Shown piece after piece: positions 34,716 to 43,133 of a stretch of DNA of 64,000 nt. The notes below the pieces were generated by a model, which was not told the origin of the DNA, ran no database searches, and worked only from the letters and a program-made list of their open reading frames with translations. Origin of the DNA: Yoonia sp. R2331 (GTDB lineage: Bacteria > Pseudomonadota > Alphaproteobacteria > Rhodobacterales > Rhodobacteraceae). The position numbers were made by a program, and so were the translations under genes. Each line of letters begins with the position of its first letter. Position 1 is the stretch's first letter. Location: NCBI RefSeq assembly GCF_041103235.1, contig NZ_JBGCUN010000001.1:2046001-2110000 (forward strand), read 5' to 3'.

Positions 34716-36221
34716 TTATTCGCTTTCCGCTTCCAGTGACAACGCCACAAAGCGTGGGTCACCGCCGCGACGGACCAGCAATAGCAGCGATTTGCGGCCC
34801 GCGTCGCGCGCCTCTTCGATGCGGGCGTTGAAATCCTCGACCGTGGCGACAGCCTGCTGGCCTGCTTCGGTGATGACGTCACCTTCCAGCAGACCTTTGG
34901 AGGCCGCTTCACTGTCGGGGTTGATGGATGTAATCACCAGCCCTTCGGAGACCGACAAACTGAACTGATCGGTCAGCTCTTCGGTGATCTCGGACAGTGT
35001 CAGGCCCAGAATGTCGGCCTGTTCGGGCGCTTCTGGTGCCTCTTCGGAGGCAGGGAAGGCCACGGCTTCGTCCGTTTCGCGACGGCCAAGCACAACGGTC
35101 AGATCTTCGTTTGCACCGTCACGCAGTACCACCACGGGGACTTCTTTGCCCACGGGGCTGTTGCCAACCATGCGGACCAGATCACGGGTGTCAGGCACAT
35201 CGTTGCCGTCAAAGGTCAGGATCACGTCGCCTGCGAGCATCCCGGCATCTTCTGCCGGACCCGGTGGCACATCGGTGATCAACGCGCCTTTGGCCATGTC
35301 GAGCCCATCAATGGCGTCCACCATGTCCGGGGTCACATCCTGGATGCGCACACCCAGCCAGCCGCGACGGGTTTCGCCAAATTCCTTGAGCTGATCGACC
35401 ACATTGGTCACCACAGCCGAGGACATCGAGAAGCCGATCCCGATCGACCCGCCATTGGGCGACAGGATCGCAGTGTTCACGCCGATCACCTCGCCGTCCA
35501 TGTTGAAGAGCGGCCCGCCAGAGTTGCCTCGGTTAATTGCGGCGTCCGTCTGGATATAATCGTCATAGGTGCCGGAAAGCGCCCTGTTGCGGGCCGAGAC
35601 GATGCCTGCGGAGACAGAGAACCCCTGCCCCAGCGGGTTGCCCATGGCCATGACCCAGTCGCCTACGCGCGCGCCTTCGGCATCGCTGTCGCCAAATTCC
35701 ACGAATTGCAGCGGCGTGTCATATTCGACCTTCAAAAGCGCGATATCGGTATTGGGATCGGTCCCGACCAGTTCCGCTGGCAGCAGCTCTGACGGTTGAC
35801 CGTCGCCGGGGAAGAACTCGATCTCGATCTCGTCGGCGCCTTCGATGACGTGGTTGTTGGTGACGATAAAGCCGTCAGCCGAGATCACAAAGCCGGAGCC
35901 CAGCGCAGATGACCGGCGCGGCGCGCCACGTGGGCCGTTTTCCAGATCGTTGAAGAAATCTTCAAACGGGGACCCTTCGGGCACGATGCCGGACGGCCCG
36001 GTGCGGCCTGCGACTGTGGTTGAAGTGGTGATGTTCACCACCGCTGGGCTGACCTGCTCGGCCAGATCAGCAAATGTTGCGGGACGCTCTTGCGCGTAGG
36101 CGGGCATCGCCTGGCTGAGTGCCAACCCGGTGGCAATCGCAATTCCCGTGAACCACAGACGCAGACGCAGACGGCCTGCGGACTGATATTCAGATTGAAG
36201 TGTCAAAGTTTGAGATGTCAC
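34716..36221 (-). CDS. degP: DegP/HtrA-family periplasmic serine protease
   Basis: A 501-residue protease/chaperone for misfolded envelope proteins. After a signal segment (LWFTGIAIATGLALSQAMPAYA) comes a trypsin-like domain with the catalytic triad in TNNHVIEGAD, NTDIALLKV and NRGNSGGPLF, followed by two PDZ domains (GWLGVRIQDVT and LGLTLSEITEE). I chose the GTG at 36221 because GGGAG lies six bases upstream; frames starting 19 codons earlier lack such a site. Downstream is a strong terminator. Confidence 0.93.
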   Translation of the reverse strand: MTSQTLTLQSEYQSAGRLRLRLWFTGIAIATGLALSQAMPAYAQERPATFADLAEQVSPAVVNITTSTTVAGRTGPSGIVPEGSPFEDFFNDLENGPRGAPRRSSALGSGFVISADGFIVTNNHVIEGADEIEIEFFPGDGQPSELLPAELVGTDPNTDIALLKVEYDTPLQFVEFGDSDAEGARVGDWVMAMGNPLGQGFSVSAGIVSARNRALSGTYDDYIQTDAAINRGNSGGPLFNMDGEVIGVNTAILSPNGGSIGIGFSMSSAVVTNVVDQLKEFGETRRGWLGVRIQDVTPDMVDAIDGLDMAKGALITDVPPGPAEDAGMLAGDVILTFDGNDVPDTRDLVRMVGNSPVGKEVPVVVLRDGANEDLTVVLGRRETDEAVAFPASEEAPEAPEQADILGLTLSEITEELTDQFSLSVSEGLVITSINPDSEAASKGLLEGDVITEAGQQAVATVEDFNARIEEARDAGRKSLLLLVRRGGDPRFVALSLEAESE

Positions 36222-36427
36222 TGCAGTCTCCCTTACTTGCGCTTGGGCGGCGAGGTGCCGCACCTGTCTTTCCATCAACTATGTAGGGCGCAGGCATTGC
36301 AACGCAATTGCCAATCGCGCGCTGTCAAAGCCGCGTGAGCATGAAACCTGAGAAAATGTCGCAAAAGTGTTTGCAAGCGCTTGCAACTTTCGGTCCTCTG
36401 ACGCCAAACGGCGAGGGACGTGTAGCG

Positions 36428-37117
36428 ATGTGGGACTTTTTGACACCGGATGTGTTGGTGATCATTGCCGGGGGGCTTCATGCGCTGGGGTATCTGATCA
36501 TCAATCAGATGATGCTGCGCCTGATGATTTTTGCCGGATCAATGGCCTATCTGGCCTATTACGCCACCGTCGCAGCGGAGCCGCTGTGGGGCGCGATTTA
36601 CACCACGCTGATTATCACGGCGGCTAATGTGACGGGCATGATCGGGCTGATGTTGCGCAATGCCACCTTCGCGGTGCCGCGCGGGTTTGAGGACTTGTAT
36701 CCCGATTTCCAGCCGCTGCTGCCCGGCGATTTCCGCAAGTTGATGCGGCTGGCCCGGCGGCGCGTGCTGGAGGAGGAAACCGTGCTGTCGCGGGAAGGAT
36801 CAGCCCTGAACAGCATCTACTTTGTGGTGCATGGCATTCCGATTGTGACAAAGATGGGCACAAGTTTCCCGATGGCCGAACGCATTTTCGTGGGCGAAGT
36901 GGCGTACTTGACCGGCAAGGGGTCGGCGGCGACCACCACCCTGCCCGCCGGTTCAGAAGTGCTGGAGTGGGACATCGCAACCCTGAACGCCGCGGCAGCC
37001 CGCAAGCCGCACATCCGGCTGGCAATGGATGCCGTGATCAGCCGCGATCTGGCCCGCAAGGTGGCGCTGGCCGTGGCCCCGGCCGCGCAACAGATCGGGC
37101 GCGAACAGGCAGGGTAA
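36428..37117 (+). CDS. Popeye-domain-like membrane protein with cNMP-binding-type domain
   Basis: A 229-residue protein. Three transmembrane helices (about 7-24, 28-46 and 52-74) are followed by LYPDFQPLLPGDFRKLMRLARRR and a beta-barrel resembling a cyclic-nucleotide-binding domain (TVLSREGSALNSIYFVVHG, then AERIFVGEVAYL). This order and the LYxxxFxPL-type segment are those of the Popeye proteins of animals, which bind cAMP. Bacterial relatives exist but are little studied. The start at 36428 has GAGGGA about ten bases upstream. It is divergent from degP. Ligand unknown. Confidence 0.72.
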   Translation: MWDFLTPDVLVIIAGGLHALGYLIINQMMLRLMIFAGSMAYLAYYATVAAEPLWGAIYTTLIITAANVTGMIGLMLRNATFAVPRGFEDLYPDFQPLLPGDFRKLMRLARRRVLEEETVLSREGSALNSIYFVVHGIPIVTKMGTSFPMAERIFVGEVAYLTGKGSAATTTLPAGSEVLEWDIATLNAAAARKPHIRLAMDAVISRDLARKVALAVAPAAQQIGREQAG

Positions 37118-37555
37118 GTGGGTGGTTTGAGGCCGGCGGAATTTTACGAGAACGAAAGGTGAGCCTCCGCCGTTTGAGATGGACAGCCCATATCGTTAAG
37201 GACGTGAAGGGCCTGATGTGGGGGTTGCCGATTGGACGTTGGTCGGCGCACACGCATGTCGCGTGACAGGGTTGCGCTGATAGGTCAGTCGCGTTGTCAC
37301 CCCTTGGTTAAAGACAGCAGCAGTGCAGTTTCCAAAGCCGACAGCGTGCTGCTGTCCAGATGTCGCATTGCACTTGTTTGAAGGATGGCGGTTTCGAGTT
37401 CTCGTGCTCTGACACCGAATTTCCGCAATATGCTCTCGTGACTAGCTTGATTGCACATTCGGATACCGCGGCGAGCAATAGGTATTCACGTTGCTCAAAC
37501 TTGAGCATCAATCTTTATTCTCGTTGGAAAGCTTAAGCGCGCCCTCCAATGTCCA
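37118..37555. other. Gene-free stretch with a large inverted repeat (37313-37356)
   Basis: No convincing gene is seen here. GACAGCAGCA (37313-37322) and TGCTGCTGTC (37347-37356) form a perfect 10-bp stem with a 24-base loop. The region marks the change from core-like genes to the accessory-looking stretch that follows and may contain decayed sequence. Confidence 0.5.
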
Positions 37556-38524
37556 TTAATCCACGAAGCCAGCGGCGAGTTCGCAAACGATCTCTGCGGC
37601 GGGCTTTATGCTGTTGATTTGTCCAACTCCCTGACCTGCATAGAGACTGAGCTTGTCCGCCATGGCGGCATTGTCGATTTGACGAAGTCCACCACCCATG
37701 AAACGGAACAGGTTCCATCCACCACGGCCGACAATTGCCCGATGCGGGGTGCCATATCGCCAACCGTAAGAGTAACCGGACAAAAACTTAGGTGTGTCGG
37801 TGTCGGCATGGACGACTTTTTCCTTGTAGGCGTCGTGTGCGTCACATTCCTGTGAAGCAAGAAATGCAGTTCCACACCAAACCCCTTGGGCACCCAAACA
37901 CCTTGCTGCGCGAACAGCCCGGGCATCGCTTATCGCCCCGGCTGCAATCACCGGTCGGCCTTTGGCAATATCCACAACAGCAGGCAATAGGGCCATCAAG
38001 CCCACCCTTCCCTGTGTGAGATGTCCTCCGCCCTCAATGCCCTGAGCTATTATGATATCCGCGCCGTCTGAAATCGCCTTTTTTGCGTCGGCAACGGTCC
38101 CGACTTGAACGATGGTGACGATACCCGCATCTCTTGCACGAGGAATGACGTCACGGAAATCCCCGTAGTACAATGAAACGACCTTTGGCTTTTCATCGAG
38201 CACCACTTTTAGACCCGCCTCGAAAAACTCAGGCCCGCCGTACTGCGGTACTAAATTCACTCCAAACGGCTTTTCCGTCAGCGCCCTCGTCTGCCTGATC
38301 CAACTCCTCAATGTTTCGGGCAGTACGCGCAGCGCGCCCAGATGTCCCAGGCCACCGGCCTTGCTGACGGCAGCGACAAGAGAAGGTCCACTGAGCCCGG
38401 CCATACCCGCCTGAAAGACCGGCACGGCAATTCCACACATGCCCGCCAGAGAGTTGGCGGGAGTTTCTGGAAAGGTCCCCCGATTGAACGCCGACTGGAT
38501 ATTCTTACTGCTTGGCTTCGGCAT
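37556..38524 (-). CDS. Nitronate monooxygenase (2-nitropropane dioxygenase family)
   Basis: A 322-residue FMN-dependent TIM-barrel enzyme. Recognised from the N-terminal PVFQAGMAGLSGPSLVAAVS, the flavin-binding AQGIEGGGHL, PVIAAGAISDARAVRAARCLGAQGVWCGTAF near the phosphate site. It oxidises alkyl nitronates or related electrophiles. It is divergent from a LysR regulator, 89 bases away, which probably controls it. Confidence 0.9.
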   Translation of the reverse strand: MPKPSSKNIQSAFNRGTFPETPANSLAGMCGIAVPVFQAGMAGLSGPSLVAAVSKAGGLGHLGALRVLPETLRSWIRQTRALTEKPFGVNLVPQYGGPEFFEAGLKVVLDEKPKVVSLYYGDFRDVIPRARDAGIVTIVQVGTVADAKKAISDGADIIIAQGIEGGGHLTQGRVGLMALLPAVVDIAKGRPVIAAGAISDARAVRAARCLGAQGVWCGTAFLASQECDAHDAYKEKVVHADTDTPKFLSGYSYGWRYGTPHRAIVGRGGWNLFRFMGGGLRQIDNAAMADKLSLYAGQGVGQINSIKPAAEIVCELAAGFVD

Positions 38525-38625
38525 CTCTCACCTGAGTGTAACTTGGGTGAGCCGAGTAGACGGGCAACAGACAATCTAATAAAGTGAATTGATAAGAATA
38601 TATCGTTTCGTAAATGAGAATACAC

Positions 38626-39504
38626 ATGGAACTAAAGAATCTCCGCACCTTCGCCGCAGTCGCAGATACTGGATCAGTTGCTGGCGCCTCAAGGGAACTT
38701 CATTGCGTCCAATCGAACGTGACCACGAGGATCAAATCCCTCGAAGGAGAGTTGGGGGTGGAACTGTTCAATCGCAGTCGATCAGGCATGGCGCTGACGG
38801 CCGCAGGAACGGCCTTCTTGCCCTATGCCCTTGATGTTTTGCGCGCCGAATTGCGCGCTCGGGCATCGGTGGCGGATTTTGGCAATTCAGTTAAATTCCT
38901 CCGGATAGGCAGCATGGAGAGCACCCTTGCAGTTCGCTTGCCGAAGATCATTGCAGCGTTTCGCGGGAAGCACCCCGACATGCGCCTTCAGATCTTTTCG
39001 GGCCCGACGGAAGACCTTCTTCACAAACTGGTGCAGGATCAGATTGATGTGGCCTTTGTCGGGGGGAAGTTCGCCCGGCCTGGATTGATGGGGCAGGCAT
39101 TATTCGCTGAGGAAATGGTCATGATTTCCTCAGCCGAATTGAAAGAGCCGGACGGGCTTCGTTCGCTCCCCATTATCGTGTTCAAACAAGGGTGCTCGTA
39201 TCGCGACTTTACCAGAAGGTGGATGCGCAAGTCAGGCCTGGCCCCGAACGACATCTTTGAGCTTGGGACGCTGGATGGGATACTTGGGTGTGTTGCATCC
39301 GGTGTGGGCATCAGTTGCCTACCGCGTTCGGTTATTGAAGGAAGCCAGTATAGAGAGCTTCTTACGATCCACACCTTGGAGGACTCGGAACGTTTCATCG
39401 ACACCTACGCGATGCAGAACGCTGGCCAGATCCGGAACGGAGCTGTCGGGGAGTTCCTCAAATTCATCCTGCTGCCTGATGATCCAGCTGCAAACATGGC
39501 CTGA
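38626..39504 (+). CDS. LysR-family regulator
   Basis: A 292-residue LysR protein: winged helix (MELKNLRTFAAVADTGSVAG to RIKSLEGELGVELF) and a periplasmic-binding-like effector domain. The ATG at 38626 begins the domain; another ATG four codons upstream is possible. It is divergent from the nitronate monooxygenase gene, suggesting effector-dependent activation of that gene. Sequence ILGCVASGVGISCLPRSVI in the effector domain is typical. Confidence 0.9.
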   Translation: MELKNLRTFAAVADTGSVAGASRELHCVQSNVTTRIKSLEGELGVELFNRSRSGMALTAAGTAFLPYALDVLRAELRARASVADFGNSVKFLRIGSMESTLAVRLPKIIAAFRGKHPDMRLQIFSGPTEDLLHKLVQDQIDVAFVGGKFARPGLMGQALFAEEMVMISSAELKEPDGLRSLPIIVFKQGCSYRDFTRRWMRKSGLAPNDIFELGTLDGILGCVASGVGISCLPRSVIEGSQYRELLTIHTLEDSERFIDTYAMQNAGQIRNGAVGEFLKFILLPDDPAANMA

Positions 39505-39610
39505 TCAGTTGGCTTTACCTTCTCATTGTCAGAACGATGTGTGCGGATACTTCCGTCTATAGAAAATGAACTGACCTCGCTAACGTTTCTGAATGAGCGA
39601 GGTATGAACG

Positions 39611-40102
39611 ATGAAGCTAAGAGACAGTGGGCTGCATTTCGGGTTTGTTTCCGTAGTTGGACACTGGGGAGGCGCGGCTATGCTCGCGGCTTTTCTCATA
39701 AGCGCCAGCGCCTCAGAACTCTCGGACGCAGAGCCTAGTTTCACGCAAAATGTGACGTTCTGGATATCCCTTCTTACGGCTCTGGTTTTTGCGTTCCGCC
39801 TGTATTGGAGAATTGTGAATTTCCACCCTGCGCCTCTTGGTGGCGCAAGCCCGGCTCAGGTGCTCGCCGGTCGCGGTGTCGCGCTGGGAATGTTGCTGGC
39901 AGGCGTCATTCTTCCGACCCTTTTTCTGGCCAAGGCGTTTGTGACACCAGGGAGTAGCTGGTGGCTTACGCCGCTGTTCTGGTTCGGAGTTGCCTGCTTT
40001 CTTTGCGGGCTTGCTCTCCACCTCTATGGCGCATTCACACACCACTTCGTTTTGAAAGATGACAGCCTAAAGAGGGTGATGGGGCACAAGGTCGATCTTT
40101 GA
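39611..40102 (+). CDS. Cytochrome b561-like membrane protein
   Basis: A 163-residue protein with four transmembrane helices. The pattern fits the bacterial cytochrome b561 family: an early GLHFGFVSVVGHWGGA with a helix-one histidine, FAFRLYWRIVNFHPAP after helix two, and the closing LHLYGAFTHHFVLKDDSLKRVMG, with the His pair expected for heme and the terminal LKRM-like motif. The match is divergent but ordered. It might oxidise quinol in response to oxidants. Start at 39611 has GAGG upstream. Confidence 0.7.
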   Translation: MKLRDSGLHFGFVSVVGHWGGAAMLAAFLISASASELSDAEPSFTQNVTFWISLLTALVFAFRLYWRIVNFHPAPLGGASPAQVLAGRGVALGMLLAGVILPTLFLAKAFVTPGSSWWLTPLFWFGVACFLCGLALHLYGAFTHHFVLKDDSLKRVMGHKVDL

Positions 40103-40467
40103 GAAAGAAACCGCTTTAGGCGGTGCAGATGTGACTTTTGGTGGGACCGGTGCCGTGGTTGGCCCCGCACCGATGCCTTCGTCGTTTGGAACCATCAGCA
40201 CTGTCTTATTGCCTTCGGGCCGTTGGTAACGATCAATACTGGCACGGTACTTGTGACATGCGTCCTGTTGCTTCGTCGGCAACCTTCAAGCCGAGGTTCG
40301 CGTGCGTGGGCGGTAGCCTTTTCGGTCAAGCGATCTACGCAAAACGATTGACCCGACCAATTTGCGACTCTCTCATCGGTCAACTGCGTCCCAACAAATC
40401 GCCAGATTGGGAAAAGCCCATAGCGTTCGTCGCGCCCCTTGCCACAAGGGCGCGACGTCGTGTTCAC
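40103..40467. other. No gene recognised
   Basis: The gap between the b561-like gene and the tandem YdhR-like gene contains only short frames on both strands without protein-like character or ribosome binding sites. I see no repeat or RNA gene. Confidence 0.5.
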
Positions 40468-41211
40468 CTACCGGTAGTATGGTGATTGCATCTGACGGCT
40501 CGCCGTTGCCGTTGTTGCGGCATCAAACACCCGTGTGTAAGGGGCGGCTCCCATGCTTGCCGCGACGCTCGGGAACTGGTTGATCGCGAAGTCGAGCGCT
40601 TGATCCATTGTATCGAATGCATCAAAGCCACCAAGCGTATGGGTAGACGCGCCGCTGAGCCAAACCTTGTTTTGGAGGCCTGGCACCTGTTTCAGCCTTT
40701 CATTGCGCGTGCGCCAGTCAAAGCTTTCAAAGGGCTGCGAGAGTTGCAATTCAGTGTAGACAAATGCACCCGGCGTGCGTTCTGGGGTTGCGCCATAGTG
40801 TACAGCCCCAAGATCCTCGCTGGCCTCTTTCACAACTTGTGCATCAAACACGCGGGTGTTGTGGGCTACGCCAAAGGTGCGCGGCTCTGTTGGGAAGTAT
40901 TCGGTCACGAACTTGGTGGCATTCTCTTGGCTATCGAAACCATAAAAACCACCGAGCGAGCCGGTTCCGTGACCGTGAAGCCAGGTTTTGTTCAAGAATC
41001 CAGGCTGTTTCTTGATGTCTTCATTGATGCTTGGCCATGGGGCGTCGTCGAAGGGCACTGAAATGGCGACTTCTGTGTAAACGAAGGCTTGTGGTGTCAC
41101 TGGGTTTTCCTTTGCGTGAATGAGTTTCGGTGCGAGCGCCGCACCGGTGGTTGCGATCAGCATCTCACGACGTGTGAGCCGTGATGTGCCGTTTGGATTG
41201 TGTGTTGTCAT
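40468..41211 (-). CDS. Tat-exported protein with two YdhR-like monooxygenase-fold domains
   Basis: A 247-residue protein. The N-terminus has a twin-arginine signal (LTRREMLIATTGAALA). Two homologous units of about 95 residues follow: FVYTEVAISVPFDDAPW to NTRVFDAQVV and FVYTELQLSQPFESFDW to YTRVFDAATT. Each has PGFLNKTW/PGLQNKVW and SLGGFYGFD/TLGGFDAFD, as in YdhR-type dimeric alpha-beta barrel proteins, so the protein may be a fused dimer. Substrate unknown; electrophile or quinone handling is inferred from its divergent HxlR regulator. Confidence 0.8.
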   Translation of the reverse strand: MTTHNPNGTSRLTRREMLIATTGAALAPKLIHAKENPVTPQAFVYTEVAISVPFDDAPWPSINEDIKKQPGFLNKTWLHGHGTGSLGGFYGFDSQENATKFVTEYFPTEPRTFGVAHNTRVFDAQVVKEASEDLGAVHYGATPERTPGAFVYTELQLSQPFESFDWRTRNERLKQVPGLQNKVWLSGASTHTLGGFDAFDTMDQALDFAINQFPSVAASMGAAPYTRVFDAATTATASRQMQSPYYR

Positions 41212-41220
41212 TTGCGACTC

Positions 41221-41284
41221 CTATCAACTTGCATTTTGCAAGTTGATAGCTTTGTCCGATATGTAATTGCAAAACGCAAGTTGA
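41221..41284. promoter_or_regulatory. Two HxlR-type operators in divergent gap
   Basis: A perfect 12-bp inverted repeat, CTATCAACTTGC (41221-41232) and GCAAGTTGATAG (41238-41249), with a five-base spacer, and a second partial copy, TTGC-AAAAC-GCAAGTTGA at 41267-41284, centred 38 bp away. They lie between the YdhR-like gene and the HxlR gene and are almost certainly the regulator's binding sites. Confidence 0.8.
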
Positions 41285-41301
41285 AAAGTTAAACGAACGA
41301 C

Positions 41302-41724
41302 ATGAGTACCAAACCAAAGCGCCCCCTGTCCGGATGTCCGATCGACTACGCCCTCAGCGTGTTCGGGGATCGATGGTCATTGCTCATTATCCGTGACATC
41401 GCGATCAAAGGTGCAAAGACCTACGCTGAGTTACTTGAGGGGTGGGAGGGCATTTCCACGAACATTCTTGCGCAGAGAATGAAGCATCTCGAGGAAAAGG
41501 GGATCGTTGAAAAGCACAAGAACCCCGCCAATTGGCGAAGCTCTATCTATGAGCTTACGCCAAAAGGCCGGGCACTTGCACCGCTACTCGCGGAGTTGGT
41601 TCTTTGGGGGGGCACATATAACGACGCGGGTGAACCAATGCGGGACACCTATGACGCAGTCCAATCTGACCGCGCCGAATTCGAGCGCGCGATACGTGAA
41701 ACGCAACGACCCGCAGGCAGATAG
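41302..41724 (+). CDS. HxlR-family regulator
   Basis: A 140-residue winged-helix regulator of the HxlR family: CPIDYALSVFGDRWSLLIIRDI with the conserved N-terminal cysteine, LAQRMKHLEEKGIVEKH, then YELTPKGRALAPLLAELVLWGG. Some family members sense quinones, diamide or aldehydes through that cysteine. It is divergent from the tandem YdhR-like gene and faces two strong palindromic operators. Confidence 0.92.
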   Translation: MSTKPKRPLSGCPIDYALSVFGDRWSLLIIRDIAIKGAKTYAELLEGWEGISTNILAQRMKHLEEKGIVEKHKNPANWRSSIYELTPKGRALAPLLAELVLWGGTYNDAGEPMRDTYDAVQSDRAEFERAIRETQRPAGR

Positions 41725-41818
41725 CAACCAGCGATTTGGCGGCGCGCGAAACGCGCCGCCAGCTGCAACGGCCTGAGTGACCGGACGGGCGATACCCAAC
41801 CTTTCAGTCAGCCGGTCT

Positions 41819-42040
41819 TCAAAGCGCCTGTTTCCTGTATTCTGTAACCGGCAGACCGCCGATCCCCCAGCTTTCCAGCTTGACCTCGTCAATGACCACG
41901 ACCGTGGTTGCCGGGTTCTTTCCCAGAACATCAGACAAAAGCTTGGTCACGCCGGAAATCAGCTGCGCCTTTTCACCGTCGCTTGGACCATTTCCGTTCG
42001 GCCCGCCCTCTTGAGTCACCTTGATGTTGACATAAGGCAT
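41819..42040 (-). CDS. 4-oxalocrotonate tautomerase-like protein
   Basis: A 73-residue tautomerase-superfamily protein beginning MPYVNIKVTQEGGPNG, so Pro1 is the expected catalytic base after Met removal; TTVVVIDEVKLESWGIGG is the family core. AAAGGA lies upstream. It follows the NTF2-like gene by three bases, last in the GST operon. Confidence 0.9.
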   Translation of the reverse strand: MPYVNIKVTQEGGPNGNGPSDGEKAQLISGVTKLLSDVLGKNPATTVVVIDEVKLESWGIGGLPVTEYRKQAL

Positions 42041-42043
42041 CGG

Positions 42044-42424
42044 TCATTCCTTTCGTGGGATGTAGGTGAAGACTTTCGTCACAATTCGCCATTCGCTGCC
42101 CTCGCGGACAAGAGTAAGAAAGTCGAGGTAGTCACGACCCATCATACTCATTCGGGCCGTGACGCGTGCGATGCGCTCTGACCCAAATGCAATTTCAAGA
42201 ATGGCCTCATCACGGGGATCACCACGCTCAGAGGGTGGCGTACGCCCATCAACACGGGACATATAAGTCTCTAGATCGAGGCAGAGCTCATCCCCGTCGG
42301 TCGCGCAAAAATAGGCGAGCTTCGAGTGGAAAACCTTGCGCAACATATCGCTGTTCGCGTGATGCAGGCCATCGAAGTAGAGTTCGACCAACGACACAAC
42401 CTGTTTGTGATCTTGAGGTGTCAT
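42044..42424 (-). CDS. NTF2-like/lumazine-binding-type protein
   Basis: A 126-residue protein of the NTF2-like (SnoaL/lumazine-binding) fold: VVSLVELYFDGLHHANSDMLRKVFHSKL is the first helix region and MSMMGRDYLDFLTLVREGSEWRIVTKVF the final sheet. Catalytic role unknown. The ATG at 42424 overlaps the GST stop (ATGA). It lies between a GST and a tautomerase gene, in an operon that may handle electrophilic or aromatic compounds. Confidence 0.82.
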   Translation of the reverse strand: MTPQDHKQVVSLVELYFDGLHHANSDMLRKVFHSKLAYFCATDGDELCLDLETYMSRVDGRTPPSERGDPRDEAILEIAFGSERIARVTARMSMMGRDYLDFLTLVREGSEWRIVTKVFTYIPRKE

Positions 42425-43032
42425 TCGATCAACCCTTCGGCGCGCATAGCCTTCTGAGATGCGGGACGTGCAACGCCGCGCTTGATGTAGGCTGCAATGC
42501 TCGGCCACGGTGTGAGGTCAATTTCCGTGAAGTTGGCCCAGTTGGCGACAACGAAAAGATAGGCGTCCGCCACCGAGAACGTGTCATCAACGAGCCAGGT
42601 GCGCCCGTCCGCGAGTTGTGGTTCCAAAAGATCGAACCGTTTGGCGACAGCCTTACGGGCGTCTTCTTTGCCTTGCTCCGTGGTGCTGGAATTGAAGAGG
42701 GGTGAGAACGCCTTGTGCAGTTCAGCAGCGGTCCAGTTGAGATGTTCCTGTACACGGGTGCGCGACATCGTTCCTGCAGCAGGGGCGAGATTGGCGCTTG
42801 GGTTTGTGTCGGCAATGTACTGAAGGACGGCTGCCCCCTCGGTGAGCAGGTCATCATTATCCAATTTCAACGTTGGCACATAGCCCTTCGGGTTGATGTC
42901 CAGATAGGCATCGCCCGATTCAGTGCGCGCTGCGTCCGTGTCGACGGATTCAATCTCGAAGGTTGCACCGACTTCGATCAAGGCGATGTGGCTGGCAAGC
43001 GAGCAGGCACCGGGTTTGTAGTAGAGTTTCAT
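42421..43032 (-). CDS. Glutathione S-transferase
   Basis: A 203-residue GST: thioredoxin-like N-terminus MKLYYKPGACSLASHIALIEVG (beta-class type, with CSLA active site), the glutathione-binding cis-Pro segment NPKGYVPTLKLDNDDLLTEGAAVLQYI, and a helical C-terminal domain with DDTFSVADAYLF. The ATG at 43032 has GGAG six bases upstream. First gene of a three-gene operon divergent from a LysR gene. Confidence 0.92.
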   Translation of the reverse strand: MKLYYKPGACSLASHIALIEVGATFEIESVDTDAARTESGDAYLDINPKGYVPTLKLDNDDLLTEGAAVLQYIADTNPSANLAPAAGTMSRTRVQEHLNWTAAELHKAFSPLFNSSTTEQGKEDARKAVAKRFDLLEPQLADGRTWLVDDTFSVADAYLFVVANWANFTEIDLTPWPSIAAYIKRGVARPASQKAMRAEGLIE

Positions 43033-43066
43033 CTCAGTCTCCAATGTTTGGTTAGACCTCGAAGAT

Positions 43067-43078
43067 AAGTTGCAACTT
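43067..43078. promoter_or_regulatory. Palindrome AAGTTGCAACTT before the GST operon
   Basis: A perfect 12-bp palindrome in the GST/LysR divergent gap. It is followed by GAT and so shares the motif GCAASTTGAT with the HxlR operators at 41221-41284. It could be the LysR site or a second HxlR target. Confidence 0.45.
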
Positions 43079-43133
43079 GATCGAAAGATAATATCATTAA
43101 ATGTATAAAACGATCTATTAAACGGATTGAGAA

